Assembly (NCBI RefSeq): GCF_000577275.2
Contig: NZ_HG916855.1
Coordinates: 806,001 to 870,000 of the forward strand
Direction of reading: 5' to 3'
DNA length: 64,000 nt
Source of the DNA: Rhizobium favelukesii
Lineage (GTDB): Bacteria > Pseudomonadota > Alphaproteobacteria > Rhizobiales > Rhizobiaceae
Positions 19,026 through 28,885 of this stretch are shown here, piece after piece. A program made the position numbers and the translations under genes. How positions within the stretch are numbered: the stretch's first letter is position 1; the number at the start of each line of letters is the position of its first letter. Below the pieces are notes generated by a model. The model ran no database searches and was not told the origin of the DNA. It saw only the letters and a program-made list of their open reading frames with translations.

Positions 19026-19510
19026 TTATGCCACCTGTTCCTCCTTCGGCTATCCGCTTATTTAACTCTGTAACGAGCACTTTCCTGAGCGGGCGAACCG
19101 TCCAAGAAGCAAAGCGTAGTTTTATCGCAAGCAACCTGTTTTTCACTGCGGCTGCGTTTACGTTCTGCATCGTGGTTGCGGTCATGCTGCCTTGTTTGGG
19201 AAAGACCCGCGACGTCAGCGATATGAAGTAGCATCCCGGCTCGCATTTTCCCGCTCATGTTCGTATTCGGGGTGCTCGCCTTTCTTGGTAGCCAAGCGAA
19301 TTCTTGGGGATGGCCCTAAAGACTGCGTGGTGACCGCAGTTGGCGCTAAGCGAAAGCCAATTGGCGAGCATTTGGCCCAATCCGGAACCTTCAGCGGATC
19401 CTTATGTCTGCCTCGGAAGCAGCAGACCTTTGCCGCTGGTCGGGAACGTCTCAGTCTGACGGATGAACCACGATGGGGACTGGCAGGTAGCTAGGATTGT
19501 TCCGGTTCCC
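19026..19510. other. Gap with repeat sequence
   Basis: No convincing gene in about 485 bases. The part at 19328-19375 (GTGACCGCAGTTGGCGCTAAG...) belongs to the dispersed palindromic repeat family. Short forward and reverse frames here have no recognisable domain. Confidence 0.4.
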
Positions 19511-20557
19511 TCAACGCAGTTCCTGGCATTCGATCAGTTCGATCCGACCCTTGCCCTTGATTTCTACGAAGCCCAGGGAGCGCCCGCGACCCCGCTCGCG
19601 AATGCGATGCCACGTGGCCCCGCTGATCGCTACAGTCCCAGGGCTAGCATGGGCTGCGATCCGGGAGGCCACATTTACCGTGTCGCCCCACAGGTCGAAC
19701 ACGAATTGCCGCTGCCCGATGATTCCCGCCACAACTGGACCGAAATGAACGCCGACTCGCACCTCCCATTTGGGCTCGATGCAACGTGATGCTGTCACCA
19801 TGTCGAGTCCGCATTGCAAGCTGGCAAAAACCGGATCTGGCATGCGATCAAACAGGCCGGCCGTAGCCATAAAGGCGTCGCCGATAGTCTTGATCTTCTC
19901 CATCCCATGCTGACGGACGATTCGTTCGTATTCGCCGATCAGCGCCTGAAGATCCTCCACCACTTTCTCCGGCGGATTCTCATCGCAATAAGCTGTGAAG
20001 CCAACGATATCGCAGAATAGCACCGCGACTTCATTGTAGCGGCGGGGCCGGACCTCATTGGTCGCTTTGAGCTCGCGCACCGCGCCGGCGGGTAGGATGG
20101 CGTACAGAAGCTCGTCCGCTCGGCGCTTTTCGGTTTCGATTTGCTGCGTGTATACCACCTCTTGGTCGCGCAGCCTCTTCTTTTCCAGGCACGCGGCCAC
20201 GCGGGCGCGCAGCAGAACCGCGTTGAACGGTTTGGCCAGATAATCCTCGGCGCCGAGGCTGATGCAGCGCGCCACACTGTCGATCTCATCGACCGCCGAT
20301 ATCATGACAACCGGAATGTTGCGCAGCGTTGTGTCGGCCTTCAGCTCCTCGAGCACCTGGTAGCCGTCCATTTCCGGCATCGTAATGTCGAGCAGCACGA
20401 GATCGAACGATCTCGTTGCCAGCATTTCGAGCGCCTCCCGTCCATTGCTGGCGCATGCCACGTTTCTATAGCCTTCTCGCTTCAACCGCTCAGTCAGCGT
20501 AAAGCGATTGTCCTCGTTATCGTCGACGACGAGCAGGGCGGGTGCAACCTCGCTCAT
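19511..20557 (-). CDS. Response regulator with adenylate cyclase output
   Basis: The 348-residue protein joins a receiver domain (residues 8-125: acidic pocket Asp12/Asp13, phospho-acceptor Asp57 in LVLLDITMPEMDG, Lys109 in LAKPF), a helical linker (about 126-172), and a class III cyclase domain (about 173-348). Catalytic residues are complete: metal Asp183 (FCDIVGFT) and Asp227 (TIGDAF), adenine-specific Lys223 and Asp288 (FDLWGD), Asn295 and Arg299. So it should produce cAMP under phosphorylation control. Its start overlaps the preceding receiver gene by ATGA, and it is last in the kinase cassette. Confidence 0.92.
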   Translation of the reverse strand: MSEVAPALLVVDDNEDNRFTLTERLKREGYRNVACASNGREALEMLATRSFDLVLLDITMPEMDGYQVLEELKADTTLRNIPVVMISAVDEIDSVARCISLGAEDYLAKPFNAVLLRARVAACLEKKRLRDQEVVYTQQIETEKRRADELLYAILPAGAVRELKATNEVRPRRYNEVAVLFCDIVGFTAYCDENPPEKVVEDLQALIGEYERIVRQHGMEKIKTIGDAFMATAGLFDRMPDPVFASLQCGLDMVTASRCIEPKWEVRVGVHFGPVVAGIIGQRQFVFDLWGDTVNVASRIAAHASPGTVAISGATWHRIRERGRGRSLGFVEIKGKGRIELIECQELR

Positions 20558-20931
20558 GACATCGACCCCTTTGGAAGTTGGGCCTTGATCTTTCCAAGCA
20601 GACGCGTGAAATCGACGGGCTTGGTATCGAAGTCATCGCACCCGGCTGCCAGTGCTGCTTCGCGGTCGCCAGCCATCGCGTGCGACGAGAGCGCGATCAC
20701 GGGAATATCCCGCGTCTCAGGCAATGTCTTGAGACGTCTTGTCGCCTCCCAGCCGTCGAGGACGGGAAGGCTTAAGTCCATCAGGATCAGCGCAGGCGCG
20801 TCCGATCGCGCACGCGCCACGCCCTGATCGCCATCGGTGGCGACGATCACCTCGTAGCCTTTGCGTCTTAGCCGCGCGGACAGCATGTAGATGTTGTCCT
20901 CATTGTCTTCGACATAGAGGATCCTAACCAT
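20554..20931 (-). CDS. Single-domain response regulator
   Basis: The 125-residue stand-alone receiver (CheY/DivK type) starts at [13 protein letters not shown]. Phospho-acceptor Asp52 lies in [13 protein letters not shown]; the acidic pair Glu8/Asp9 and a Lys in DTKPVDF complete the site. A longer upstream frame exists, but it only reads through the end of the kinase gene. It overlaps that gene by 8 bases and the receiver-cyclase gene by 4, so all three are translationally coupled. It probably shuttles phosphate from the hybrid kinase, possibly as a phosphate sink or relay. Confidence 0.93.
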   Translation of the reverse strand: MVRILYVEDNEDNIYMLSARLRRKGYEVIVATDGDQGVARARSDAPALILMDLSLPVLDGWEATRRLKTLPETRDIPVIALSSHAMAGDREAALAAGCDDFDTKPVDFTRLLGKIKAQLPKGSMS

Positions 20932-23900
20932 CACGACGATCCTTGTCAGGCGAGTTTCGTTTGGGAATGTATCTTGCAACCATCTTGCGCAATTCCTCCA
21001 GAAGCTCGTTGCGGCTGAAGGCGGTCTTGGCGAGCACGCGCTCGACGCCACCGTTCAGGCGCCGGTGGTCATCCTCGCTGAGGGTTGCCGCCGTCACAAC
21101 CACGACCGGCATCGCCTTAAAGGCGGGTTGCTTGCGCAGTTCGATGAGAAACTCGAAGCCGTCCATTTCCGGCATAAGGAGGTCGAGGATGATGAGGTCT
21201 GGAGGCGCGCTGATGAGTCGTTCCAGCGCGACCCGGCCATTCTCGGCCTCGTCCACGTCGCAACCCTCTGTGCTCAATATGCGACGCCATTGCTGGCGCG
21301 TGCTCTCATCATCCTCGACGATCAGAACACGAAGCGCTGGACCAGGAGCACCGGACCAGAATTTCCTGATCAGTTTCCGGAGCGCGTCGCGCTCGATCGG
21401 CTTAACCATGTAATCGGCGGCACCGAGCGCGTACCCCCGGTTCCTCTCATCGGCCATGGTGAGCATCACGACAGGGACATTCGCGAGCTCAGGATCCGCC
21501 TTCAGTTCCTGCAGGACGCTCCAGCCGTCGCAGTCCGGCATCAGCACGTCAAGCGTGATGAGCGCTGGCTTCACCTGCCGGGCCAGTTTAAGCCCTTCCG
21601 CACCGTCCTTGGCGGTCACTACATCGCAACCCTCGCGGGCGAGAAACCGGCGCATCTGGTCCCGTACCGCCTCATCGTCATCAACGACGAGGACCACGTT
21701 CGAGACGGGGCGAACGCGATCATCAGCGGCGACCCCGGCGCCAGGGGCCGGCTGCTCCAGCGTGGGGCCCACGTCGATTGCCGACGGCAGCCGCACCGTG
21801 AACCTGGTGCCGGCGCCAGGAGTGCTGTCCACAGTGATCTCGCCATCCATCGCGCGGCACAGGCGTTGGCTGATGGCAAGCCCTAGCCCGGTGCCGCCGT
21901 ACTTGCGGGTGGTGGAACTATCGGCCTGACTAAACTCCTGGAACAGGTTCGTCATCTGCTGCGGCGTCATGCCAATGCCGGTATCGGCGACGGTAAATAT
22001 CACGCCATCGCCTCCATCATGCTTTGCGCAGGTCGCCCCAATCGTCACTTGGCCGTTCTCCGTGAACTTGCAGGCATTGCTCAACAGGTTGAGGAGGATC
22101 TGGCGCACCCGAAGCTGATCGGCGCGCATGCTGCCAATGTCATCCGGGCATCGGATGATGATCCGGTTGCGGTTTTTCTGTGCAAGTGGCTGCGCGGTTG
22201 TCGCGGCATCTTGAACCATGCCTGCGATATCGAACTCCTCGATATGCAATTCCAGGCGGCCGGCCTCGATCTTGGAAAGATCGAGGACCTCATTAATGAG
22301 CTTGAGCAGATGCTTGCCGGCGCGCGCCACCCGCTGAAGCGGTTCGATCAGTTCGCCTTGGCCAGCTTCGCTGGCATCTTCCTGCAGCATTTCGGTAATG
22401 CCCAGGATAGCGTTCAGCGGCGTGCGCAACTCGTGGCTCATGCTGGCAAGGAACTTGCTCTTGGCCTGTGTCGCCGCCATGGCCGCGTCGCGGGCGATCT
22501 CGAGCTCGGTTTCATGCCTCTTTAGCTTGCTGATATCGGTGTAGACAGCGACGATGCCGCCGCCAGTAATGCGCCGCTCATTGACCTGAATCCAGCGGTC
22601 CTGGCTGCGAAGTTGAACCAGCGTCAGCTTAGGATTGCGATGTGCCGCAAGCCGTGCGGCGAGCCATTCCTCCTCTTTGCCTTTCGCATCTTCGACGAGG
22701 CCCTTTTCCACTGCCCTCCGGACAATCGTCTCAAATTGTGCACCAGGCACGACGGCATCGGCGACGCCGGGATAGAGGATTTCCCTATATCGGCTGTTGC
22801 ATAGAACAAGCCGGTCCTCGGCATCATAAAGGGCGAAGCCCTCGGAGATGCTCTCGATTGCATCGACGAGTCGCTGGCGCGCTTCGGCAACCTCGCGCAG
22901 GTTTTTTTCCTCGACCTCGACCGCAGTGTCACGGAACAGCAGAAGCGCCTTGGCCATGCGGCCGATCTCGTCGCGGCCCGTGGCAGGCAGTGGTGCTCGA
23001 AGATTGCCGCCGGCGATGGCAAGCATGCTTTGGCTCAGCCCCGACAAGCGGGCAAGAAGATTGCGGTCGACATACAACCAGACGATCAGAACTGAACTCA
23101 GGAGGCTCAGAACGGCCGAGCCAAGAACAACTCCGGTACCGTAGCGCTGGACGGTCGCAGCTTCACGACCAGCCTCGGTGATGTCACGGTTAGCCGCAGC
23201 TACGAGGCGATCCACGGCAACGGTTAAATTACGCGAGAGCTGAGCGTTCTCGACCAAAAGTTTTCCGCCCTTTGCGAGTAATGCGAGCTCATCCTCACGC
23301 GCCTGTGCAATGCTCTTCGGACCGTCGATCAACCCCTCGAACTCGTCAACACGCTGGCGGAATCGCGTCCGCAGCTTCTCATCCATCTCGGGCATCACCG
23401 CCGCAAGGGAGTCGACCGAGCGGCGCAGCGGAAAGGACATCAGTGCCAGGTCGCCGGGCGTCGGCGCAACCGCCGTCTTGAGCAGCGCGTCGTTGATCGC
23501 CGAAATCTCCCGTTGTGCCTTCTGTTGCGGGATGTAGGAGGCGATTGCCTGCGCAAGGTCTGTCGTAGCCGCCGCGCGTGCTTCGGGTGGTAGGGCGGCA
23601 TCCGCCACGGCTGCACGCCACTGGGGGACCTTGGAGTTCATCACGAGGATGCCAGGCGCCACAAGACGCTGGCTTGCGTTTGTCGTAGCCGACAAGCGGC
23701 GCAGCAGCTCCTCTTTGCGCGCAACCACGGTGAGGCGAGCGGCGACAAGATTGTCGAGAGTGTTGAGGTTGCGCCGCAGACCGATCACCGCGGCTTCGAT
23801 CTCAGCCACCGCCGCCGTGCTGACCGCGGTGCCTTTGAGCGCGGCAAGCAACTCTTCGAGGCGCGACATCTCCACCCCGATCGCAGCCGAGACCTGGTTG

Positions 23901-24139
23901 TGCTGAACCGTGCTGGTCGTAGCAAGTACGGCCGGCGCAGTGGCGGCGACCCGCTCCGCTTGGCGGGGGAGCTCGAGCGATGCAAGCGCGGACGGGACCC
24001 GGCGCTCCGTGATCCGCTCGACGACCTCGCCCACTTGGAGGAACGCATACACGGCCGCGGCAGTTGCGAGCACCGCGAAGGTGCTGATACCAAAGAAAGC
24101 GAAGAGTAAGCGGCCACGTATTCCGAGACGTTCAAACAT
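20924..24139 (-). CDS. Hybrid sensor histidine kinase with two receivers
   Basis: The 1,071-residue protein has a transmembrane helix at about 11-31, a long helical periplasmic region (32-335), a second helix at 336-356, HAMP (about 357-410), and a PAS-like domain (about 425-540). Next are HisKA with the phospho-site His569 ([12 protein letters not shown]) and an HATPase with its N box (NLLSNACKF) and GTGLGL G box. Two receivers follow, with acceptors Asp864 (ITLDVLMPD) and Asp986 (IILDLLMPE). All catalytic features are intact. The helical periplasmic sensor is of the four-helix type that often binds a partner protein. The neighbour upstream, 87 bases away, encodes a LivJ-like binding protein that could be that partner. 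Confidence 0.94.
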   Translation of the reverse strand: MFERLGIRGRLLFAFFGISTFAVLATAAAVYAFLQVGEVVERITERRVPSALASLELPRQAERVAATAPAVLATTSTVQHNQVSAAIGVEMSRLEELLAALKGTAVSTAAVAEIEAAVIGLRRNLNTLDNLVAARLTVVARKEELLRRLSATTNASQRLVAPGILVMNSKVPQWRAAVADAALPPEARAAATTDLAQAIASYIPQQKAQREISAINDALLKTAVAPTPGDLALMSFPLRRSVDSLAAVMPEMDEKLRTRFRQRVDEFEGLIDGPKSIAQAREDELALLAKGGKLLVENAQLSRNLTVAVDRLVAAANRDITEAGREAATVQRYGTGVVLGSAVLSLLSSVLIVWLYVDRNLLARLSGLSQSMLAIAGGNLRAPLPATGRDEIGRMAKALLLFRDTAVEVEEKNLREVAEARQRLVDAIESISEGFALYDAEDRLVLCNSRYREILYPGVADAVVPGAQFETIVRRAVEKGLVEDAKGKEEEWLAARLAAHRNPKLTLVQLRSQDRWIQVNERRITGGGIVAVYTDISKLKRHETELEIARDAAMAATQAKSKFLASMSHELRTPLNAILGITEMLQEDASEAGQGELIEPLQRVARAGKHLLKLINEVLDLSKIEAGRLELHIEEFDIAGMVQDAATTAQPLAQKNRNRIIIRCPDDIGSMRADQLRVRQILLNLLSNACKFTENGQVTIGATCAKHDGGDGVIFTVADTGIGMTPQQMTNLFQEFSQADSSTTRKYGGTGLGLAISQRLCRAMDGEITVDSTPGAGTRFTVRLPSAIDVGPTLEQPAPGAGVAADDRVRPVSNVVLVVDDDEAVRDQMRRFLAREGCDVVTAKDGAEGLKLARQVKPALITLDVLMPDCDGWSVLQELKADPELANVPVVMLTMADERNRGYALGAADYMVKPIERDALRKLIRKFWSGAPGPALRVLIVEDDESTRQQWRRILSTEGCDVDEAENGRVALERLISAPPDLIILDLLMPEMDGFEFLIELRKQPAFKAMPVVVVTAATLSEDDHRRLNGGVERVLAKTAFSRNELLEELRKMVARYIPKRNSPDKDRRDG

Positions 24140-24226
24140 CGCGGCGACCCATCGATCCGGCTGATGTGGTCAACATGGCCCGCACAGCTTTTTTCTCGAA
24201 CGCGATCCGCAGTGATCAGCGTTGTG

Positions 24227-25324
24227 TTATTCCAACAGCACGTATTCGCCGCCCTTCCAGATATACCATACCCAGCTCTGAACAGTGAGGTCGCCTTTGT
24301 CGTCAAAGTCGATACGGCCCAGTACAGTATCAAATGAATGGGCGCGTAATGAAGCAATCACCTCGCGCAGCTTCAGCGAGCCGGCTTTCGTGACCGCCTG
24401 CGCCCAGGCTTGAACGGCGCTGTAGCTCAGCAGCGTGTAGCCTGCAGGTTCGAAGTTTTCTGCACGGAACCGCTCCACGACTGGGGCCGCTTCGGGGTTT
24501 CGCCGTGCGTCCGCGGAGAACGTGAAGAGGGTTCCCTCAGCGGCTGGACCGGCGATCAGGGCAAATTCCTCGGTCGCCAGAGCATCGCCAGAGACGAACT
24601 GAACCGCGTAGCCTTGGTCGTGTGCAGCGCGAACCATCAGCGCAACCTCAGCATGATAACCGCCGACATATACCACGGTGACCTTCGCAGCCTTTAGTGC
24701 AGCGATTTCAGCCGAATAGTCGTTCTTCGCAGGGGTGTACGCCTGGTAGATCGCTTCGGTCACACCTCGCTTGTTCAACTGCTTTCGGGTCTCATCGGCA
24801 AGGCCCCTACCATAGGTGGTGCCATCGTGAAGGATCGCAATCTTCTTGTCGACCCAATAATCGGCCAGGTAGTTGCCGGCCACGACGCCCTGCGCATCAT
24901 CACGACCAATGACGCGGAACACGTTGGCACGGCCTTGTTCGGTCAGCAGCGGGTTGGTCGACCCTGGTGAAATCTGCAGAACTCCCGCCGCCTCATACAC
25001 CTTTGATGCCGGGATCGAGGCTCCAGAGCAGTAGTGACCGACGACGAGCACTACACCGTCAGCCACGAGTTTTTTGGCGACGGCCACCGCTTGCTCTGGA
25101 TCGCAGAAGTCGTCGACCGCGATGAGCCGCACCTGCTGGCCTAGAACGCCGCCCGCCGCATTGATATCGGCCACGGCCATCTCTGCGCCACGCTGCCCCT
25201 GTTCCCCGATCCACGCGAGCCGTCCGGTCATCGCGGCTGAAACGCCGATCAGCACCTCAGCGTGCGCGGAATAGCTGACCAAGGCTGCAAGTGCGAGAAT
25301 AGCGACGGCGACGATGCGGTGCAT
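24227..25324 (-). CDS. LivJ-type periplasmic ligand-binding protein
   Basis: The 365-residue exported protein has a signal peptide (MHRIVAVAILALAAL...AHA, cleavage near residue 23) and the type I periplasmic-binding fold of branched-chain amino acid/amide ABC receptors: GVSAAMTGRLAWIGEQG, INAAGGVLGQQV, GVVLVVGHYCSGA. I start it at 25324 behind AAGG rather than at an upstream codon. No ABC permease or ATPase is nearby. It instead precedes a hybrid kinase, a receiver and a receiver-cyclase on the same strand, so a role as a co-sensor for the kinase is plausible. The ligand is unknown, likely an amino acid, amide or aromatic acid. Confidence 0.9.
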   Translation of the reverse strand: MHRIVAVAILALAALVSYSAHAEVLIGVSAAMTGRLAWIGEQGQRGAEMAVADINAAGGVLGQQVRLIAVDDFCDPEQAVAVAKKLVADGVVLVVGHYCSGASIPASKVYEAAGVLQISPGSTNPLLTEQGRANVFRVIGRDDAQGVVAGNYLADYWVDKKIAILHDGTTYGRGLADETRKQLNKRGVTEAIYQAYTPAKNDYSAEIAALKAAKVTVVYVGGYHAEVALMVRAAHDQGYAVQFVSGDALATEEFALIAGPAAEGTLFTFSADARRNPEAAPVVERFRAENFEPAGYTLLSYSAVQAWAQAVTKAGSLKLREVIASLRAHSFDTVLGRIDFDDKGDLTVQSWVWYIWKGGEYVLLE

Positions 25325-25440
25325 GAAACAGCCTTCCGCCTTGATACCGGATTTTTTTGCACGAGAGCGGTACCGCAACTGCGCCAGCGGGGCGCGCCGT
25401 CATGATGTGGCAATCGCGACCCGCCGTGATCAGCAATCTG

Positions 25441-25540
25441 CTATTCCAGCGGCGCCCAATCGCCATCCCTCAAAATATACCATGCGGCGCTGAGGAGTGA
25501 TATGGCCTTGGTGTCGATGGCGCTGAGCAGGGCACGTTCA
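25441..25540 (-). pseudogene. 3' remnant of a second LivJ-like gene
   Basis: The reverse frame ends in SLLSAAWYILRDGDWAPLE and a stop. This aligns with the end of the intact binding protein (TVQSWVWYIWKGGEYVLLE, stop), and the bases just after both stops are also alike (GTGATCAGC). Only about 30 codons are left; upstream sequence is unrelated and leads to the 264-bp repeat. A tandem paralogue once preceded the intact gene and was cut away. Confidence 0.65.
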
Positions 25541-25812
25541 TGGCGAGCGCATGAGCAGCTCCGTCGCGAAGAGGGCTGTCGGCGAGGCTTGCCGAGCGGG
25601 ACGGAGGATGGTCTGCCAATGGTCGGTTCTTCTGACCGAGGCCGGCAAAACAACAAATGCGAGTACGCGAAGATTTCCTTTCCGCATGAAGGATGATTTT
25701 ACCGCCGTGACCTCGCTGAGCGCAGCCCGCCTGGAAACTCGTGAAGCCAGTGCGAAACGGACGAGGTGAATGCGAACCTTGGCTGTTCCCGGGACGCGAT
25801 CGACCGCCGCCG
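25541..25812. other. Non-genic stretch between remnant and repeat
   Basis: Open frames run through both strands, but none looks like a known protein or has a good start. It appears to be filler left by the rearrangement that removed the livJ paralogue. Confidence 0.3.
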
Positions 25813-26076
25813 AACAGAGCCGGCCAACGGGAGGGCCTGCGCCAGTCCGAATGGCGCTGGCTTCCAACCGGCCAAACGCTCTCCCAATCACCACGAAACT
25901 CTCGGCCGTCACACCCGAAAACACCAATCTTCACCCGCTGGGACCGACAAGCGACGCTGCGAGCAGCGGCCCGCCGGAAGATCCGATACACAAAACCCCA
26001 TAGCTCACGGAATGCCGACCGCGGGTTCCTGCATGAGAGGCTTTCGTACGCCTGACGGCACCCGAAACCCTTCACC
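25813..26076. repeat. 264-bp exact repeat, copy 1
   Basis: The 264 bases are identical to 59643-59906, in the same orientation. The second copy directly follows an IS91-type transposase gene, so this block may be the distal (origin-side) end of that element. It has no terminal inverted repeats. The reverse strand is open throughout (about 87 codons from a GTG, VKGFGCRQAYESLSCRN...), with no recognised family. Confidence 0.9.
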
Positions 26077-26276
26077 ATGTCGGACATTGAGAGTTCTTAG
26101 CCGCATCCGAAAAAGCGGACATTTGCGCGAGCTGCCGAGACAGCAGGTTGATGCCATCGGGGAACTTCTGGCAATCGGACGGCAGTTCTCGTGGCGTTGG
26201 GTCCGCTTTTCTTCTAGTGCCCGGAGGCTAAACCAAGCCTTTTGACCGCGGGCATCGCGAAGCCCGCGGTCAGTCG

Positions 26277-26656
26277 TCACGCCGCTGCACCAAGTCCGTG
26301 GCGGGCAACGGTCCAGCAGAAACAGCAGCATTGAGGCCAAAGTCAGTATCGCGCCGGCACTCGCCAGAGCGGGCGAACCTCCGACGATGACCGTGGCAAT
26401 GCCTGGGATCATGAGAGCGATACCGAGGATGGCGAGTCCGGCGTGAACGCGCGGAAGGATCCCCTCACGCTGCTGTGGGGGTCAGTCGGTAGTACAGACC
26501 AAACAACGCCAGCATGGTCCATCCCACCAAGTTGAGGTGCGCATGGGCCGGCGCCAGCAAGTGATCCTCGCTGATTGCCATCTGGATCCCCCAACCCATG
26601 CCAGAGGTGACACACACGACCGCCGCGAGAAAAAAGATAAAGGCGATGTCACGCAA
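26277..26656 (-). pseudogene. Small polytopic membrane protein, two frameshifts
   Basis: From a TTG at 26656, immediately after the cupin stop and behind AGAGAGG, the frame reads LRDIAFIFFLAAVVC, then AHAHLNLVGWTMLALFGLYYRLTP, and stops. Homologous sequence resumes in another frame (RVHAGLAILGIALMIPGIA...LASMLLFLL) and finishes in the third as VARHGLGAAA followed by a stop at 26277. The AHxHLNxxGW motif matches a family of short membrane proteins related to the haem-copper oxidase/NnrS-like group in rhizobia. Two indels make it non-functional. Confidence 0.7.
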
Positions 26657-27106
26657 TCAGCCTCTCTGCGCCAGTCCGGGGCCGGTAAACTGCGAGCCAT
26701 AGCGTGCCGCGCATTCGGCAACCGCGGCGATGTCACGCGGTATTTGAAAACCGCCCGCGGCGACTTCTTTGAAAAAGCCTTCAAAGCCACCTGGCGTCAG
26801 CACGGTAATGCAAACAGCGCCGTCTGGACCGGTGCGGAAGCTATGACGCTTGCCACGTGGGATATGCGCAGTCTCCATCGGACCGCGCCGAAACACGGTG
26901 CCCTCAAGTTCGAAATCAACGACACCTTCCAGCACAAGGAAGGTTTCGTCCTCGGCCTCGTGGACGTGCGAAGGCGGGCCTTCAAGCGGGCCGGCAACGC
27001 CGTGGACGATGGACATGGCGCCTTGAGTTTCGGCGGAGGACAACAGGATGCGATAGGTAGTGCCGTTCCAGCTATGAGACTGCTGTGGCTGAGTGTATAT
27101 GTTCAT
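26657..27106 (-). CDS. Cupin-domain protein
   Basis: The 149-residue single-domain cupin begins at the ATG at 27106; the longer upstream frame is antisense to the LysR gene. Cupin motif 1 (PPSHVHEAEDETFLVLEGVVDFE) supplies two His and a Glu, and motif 2 (AHIPRGKRHSFRTG) supplies the last His of a metal site. Small cupins of this kind include dioxygenases, isomerases and quercetinase-like enzymes. It is divergent from a LysR gene across 100 bases, so it is the likely target of that regulator. The next gene in its unit is a pseudogene. Confidence 0.85.
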   Translation of the reverse strand: MNIYTQPQQSHSWNGTTYRILLSSAETQGAMSIVHGVAGPLEGPPSHVHEAEDETFLVLEGVVDFELEGTVFRRGPMETAHIPRGKRHSFRTGPDGAVCITVLTPGGFEGFFKEVAAGGFQIPRDIAAVAECAARYGSQFTGPGLAQRG

Positions 27107-27206
27107 GATGCATGGACCTTTGTGGTTGGTTGATGGGAAGGTCCCGGAGATAGCGCACCGCCGGGCTTGTGATAAATTGAATGATTGTATCGACTGAATT
27201 GGTCCC

Positions 27207-28190
27207 ATGAATTTATCCGCGTTCGACCTCAACCTGTTGAAAGTGCTGGATGCCTTGTTGCGCGAACGGTCTACCGTGCGCGCCGGGGAGCGGGTTGGCC
27301 TATCGCAGCCGGCCGTGTCGGCGGCCCTTGGGCGGTTGCGCGCCGCCTTCGGCGATCCATTGCTGGTGCGTGATGGCCAGCAAATGCGCCCCACCGAATT
27401 TGCACTTGGTTTGGTGTTGCCGCTGACGCAACTGCTTGAGGATTCAAGCCGCCTCTTGAACCCGGCAAGCTTCGATCCAGTGAGTGCGGTGCAGACTTTC
27501 CGCATTGCAGCGTCGGATTTTTTCACCGAGATGATGCTTCCCGGCCTAATGGCTAACCTGGAACAGTGGGCGCCGGGCATTTCGCTGCGCTATACTGACT
27601 CGCTCAATCTTCAGACCATTGACGACCTACGAGAAGCCAGGCTGGATCTGCTGTTGTTGCCTGCGGGCAATTTTTCGCCCTGGGTCGATTGGCGACCGAT
27701 TTTTCATGCCAGTTACGTTGTTGTTGCGCGGCAGGATCATCCGGTTCTACGCCAGCACCATGTTACGCCAGCGGCGGCGATGCCCGTCGAACTGTATTGC
27801 AGTCTGCGCCACGCCGCCTTCCGCGTCATCGAGATGGCGCCTGATCCAGAAACTGCCGCACTTGCTGCACTGGGCCTGCAACGCGAGGTAGTCCTGTCGG
27901 TGCCGACCTTTACGGCCGTCTTGCGGTCTGTGGCCGCGACAAACCTCGTCGGAATTGTACCGCGCCGGATGGCCCTGAAAGTGGCCATCGCAGAGGGGCT
28001 TGCCATTCATCCGCTACCCTTTGTTTTGCCGCCAACGCTGTTGGCTATGATTTGGCACCGGCGCAATTCCGCCTCTCGTGCACACGCCTGGCTGCGCGAT
28101 CAGGTCTCCGAAATACTCACGCCACTCGATGATCTTGAACAGGCCAACGTCGGTAGCGCGGTATCGGGAAGCGCTGGCAATCTCGATTGA
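27207..28190 (+). CDS. LysR-family transcriptional regulator
   Basis: The 327-residue protein has the LysR winged helix-turn-helix at residues 5-63 (FDLNLLKVLDALLRERSTVRAGERVGLSQPAVSAALGRLR) followed by a substrate-binding domain of the NodD/PnbR-like group (PASFDPVSAVQTFRIAASDFF). It is transcribed divergently from the cupin gene. The 100-base shared region holds a GATA-N13-TATC dyad (27171-27191) that could be its site. The inducer is unknown. Confidence 0.92.
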   Translation: MNLSAFDLNLLKVLDALLRERSTVRAGERVGLSQPAVSAALGRLRAAFGDPLLVRDGQQMRPTEFALGLVLPLTQLLEDSSRLLNPASFDPVSAVQTFRIAASDFFTEMMLPGLMANLEQWAPGISLRYTDSLNLQTIDDLREARLDLLLLPAGNFSPWVDWRPIFHASYVVVARQDHPVLRQHHVTPAAAMPVELYCSLRHAAFRVIEMAPDPETAALAALGLQREVVLSVPTFTAVLRSVAATNLVGIVPRRMALKVAIAEGLAIHPLPFVLPPTLLAMIWHRRNSASRAHAWLRDQVSEILTPLDDLEQANVGSAVSGSAGNLD

Positions 28191-28415
28191 TTGCGGGCCA
28201 GGTTTGCGTCCCGTATGGGCACCATGGAACGGCTGCTCTCGATACTTGGAAGCCGAAAACCGACTGTCAGTTTCCGACCATTTCGGGCCTCCAGGCGCAG
28301 TAGGGCAAACGTCTCCTACTGGCCCAAAGCCGCCATAAAGTTGTATCAATGCATCTCACAATTTCGCAACTTCATGTTGATATTAGTGCTTTTTCGAGAA
28401 AGCTAATGGTGGATT

Positions 28416-28844
28416 ATGAAGTTCTTGCGCGCTTCCATTTTGGCTGCCGTTGGTATGGTGATCTTAGGAGACTTCATCGCCTTGATGACCCGATTTGACC
28501 GCCTGAGGGACCCAGATCGGGTTGGCTTTATTTTGAATGTTCCGACGATTCCATCATCCGTCCGAAACGTCGAATGTTCGTCGGGCGCTATCACCGATGT
28601 GATAATCACCTGCGCCTTCGCCATTGACGCCAAGGATTTTGATCAGCTTCTGGTCGGCTGGCAGTTTGAGAAAAGTACCAGCGGAAGAAGCACCTCATAC
28701 ATGAGTTATCCCGATCTCGGGCGCGAGTTCGATGTTGCGACTGCCTATAGCGCCGAACCAGAAAGCTTCAAACACGGCGGCAGCGTCGATCTCGTCAGCA
28801 ACGCTGATCGAACGCTTGCCGTGGCAAGCAGGTTCGAAGAATGA
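28416..28844 (+). CDS. Unknown protein, paralogue of the broken gene at 41.4 kb
   Basis: The 142-residue protein has an N-terminal hydrophobic segment (residues 5-24, signal or anchor), then a soluble domain with CSSGAITDVIITCAFAIDAKDFDQLLVGW and SYMSYPDLGREFDVATAYSAEPE. I do not recognise a family. Its value lies in the second copy at 41402-41816, which keeps the same order of motifs (RDVDCSSGAVIVSCAFAIN..., YPNLGRDFDVAASY) with at least two disabling changes. A conserved paired CSSGA...SCAFAI core suggests a real family. Confidence 0.65.
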   Translation: MKFLRASILAAVGMVILGDFIALMTRFDRLRDPDRVGFILNVPTIPSSVRNVECSSGAITDVIITCAFAIDAKDFDQLLVGWQFEKSTSGRSTSYMSYPDLGREFDVATAYSAEPESFKHGGSVDLVSNADRTLAVASRFEE

Positions 28845-28885
28845 TCTTGTGTTGGCAGGTGTTAGGTACAACGGTGTCCGCATCC

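Noticed and set aside
21065-21886. Forward frame opposite the hybrid histidine kinase
   Set aside because: Shadow of the receiver and HATPase part of the kinase; no start signal or domain.
25470-26087. 205-codon reverse frame across the livJ remnant and the 264-bp repeat
   Set aside because: It crosses a junction of unrelated sequences; only the part inside the repeat is conserved and it has no known domain.
27107-27580. N-terminal extension of the cupin gene
   Set aside because: This part is antisense to the LysR gene; the cupin domain begins at the ATG at 27106.
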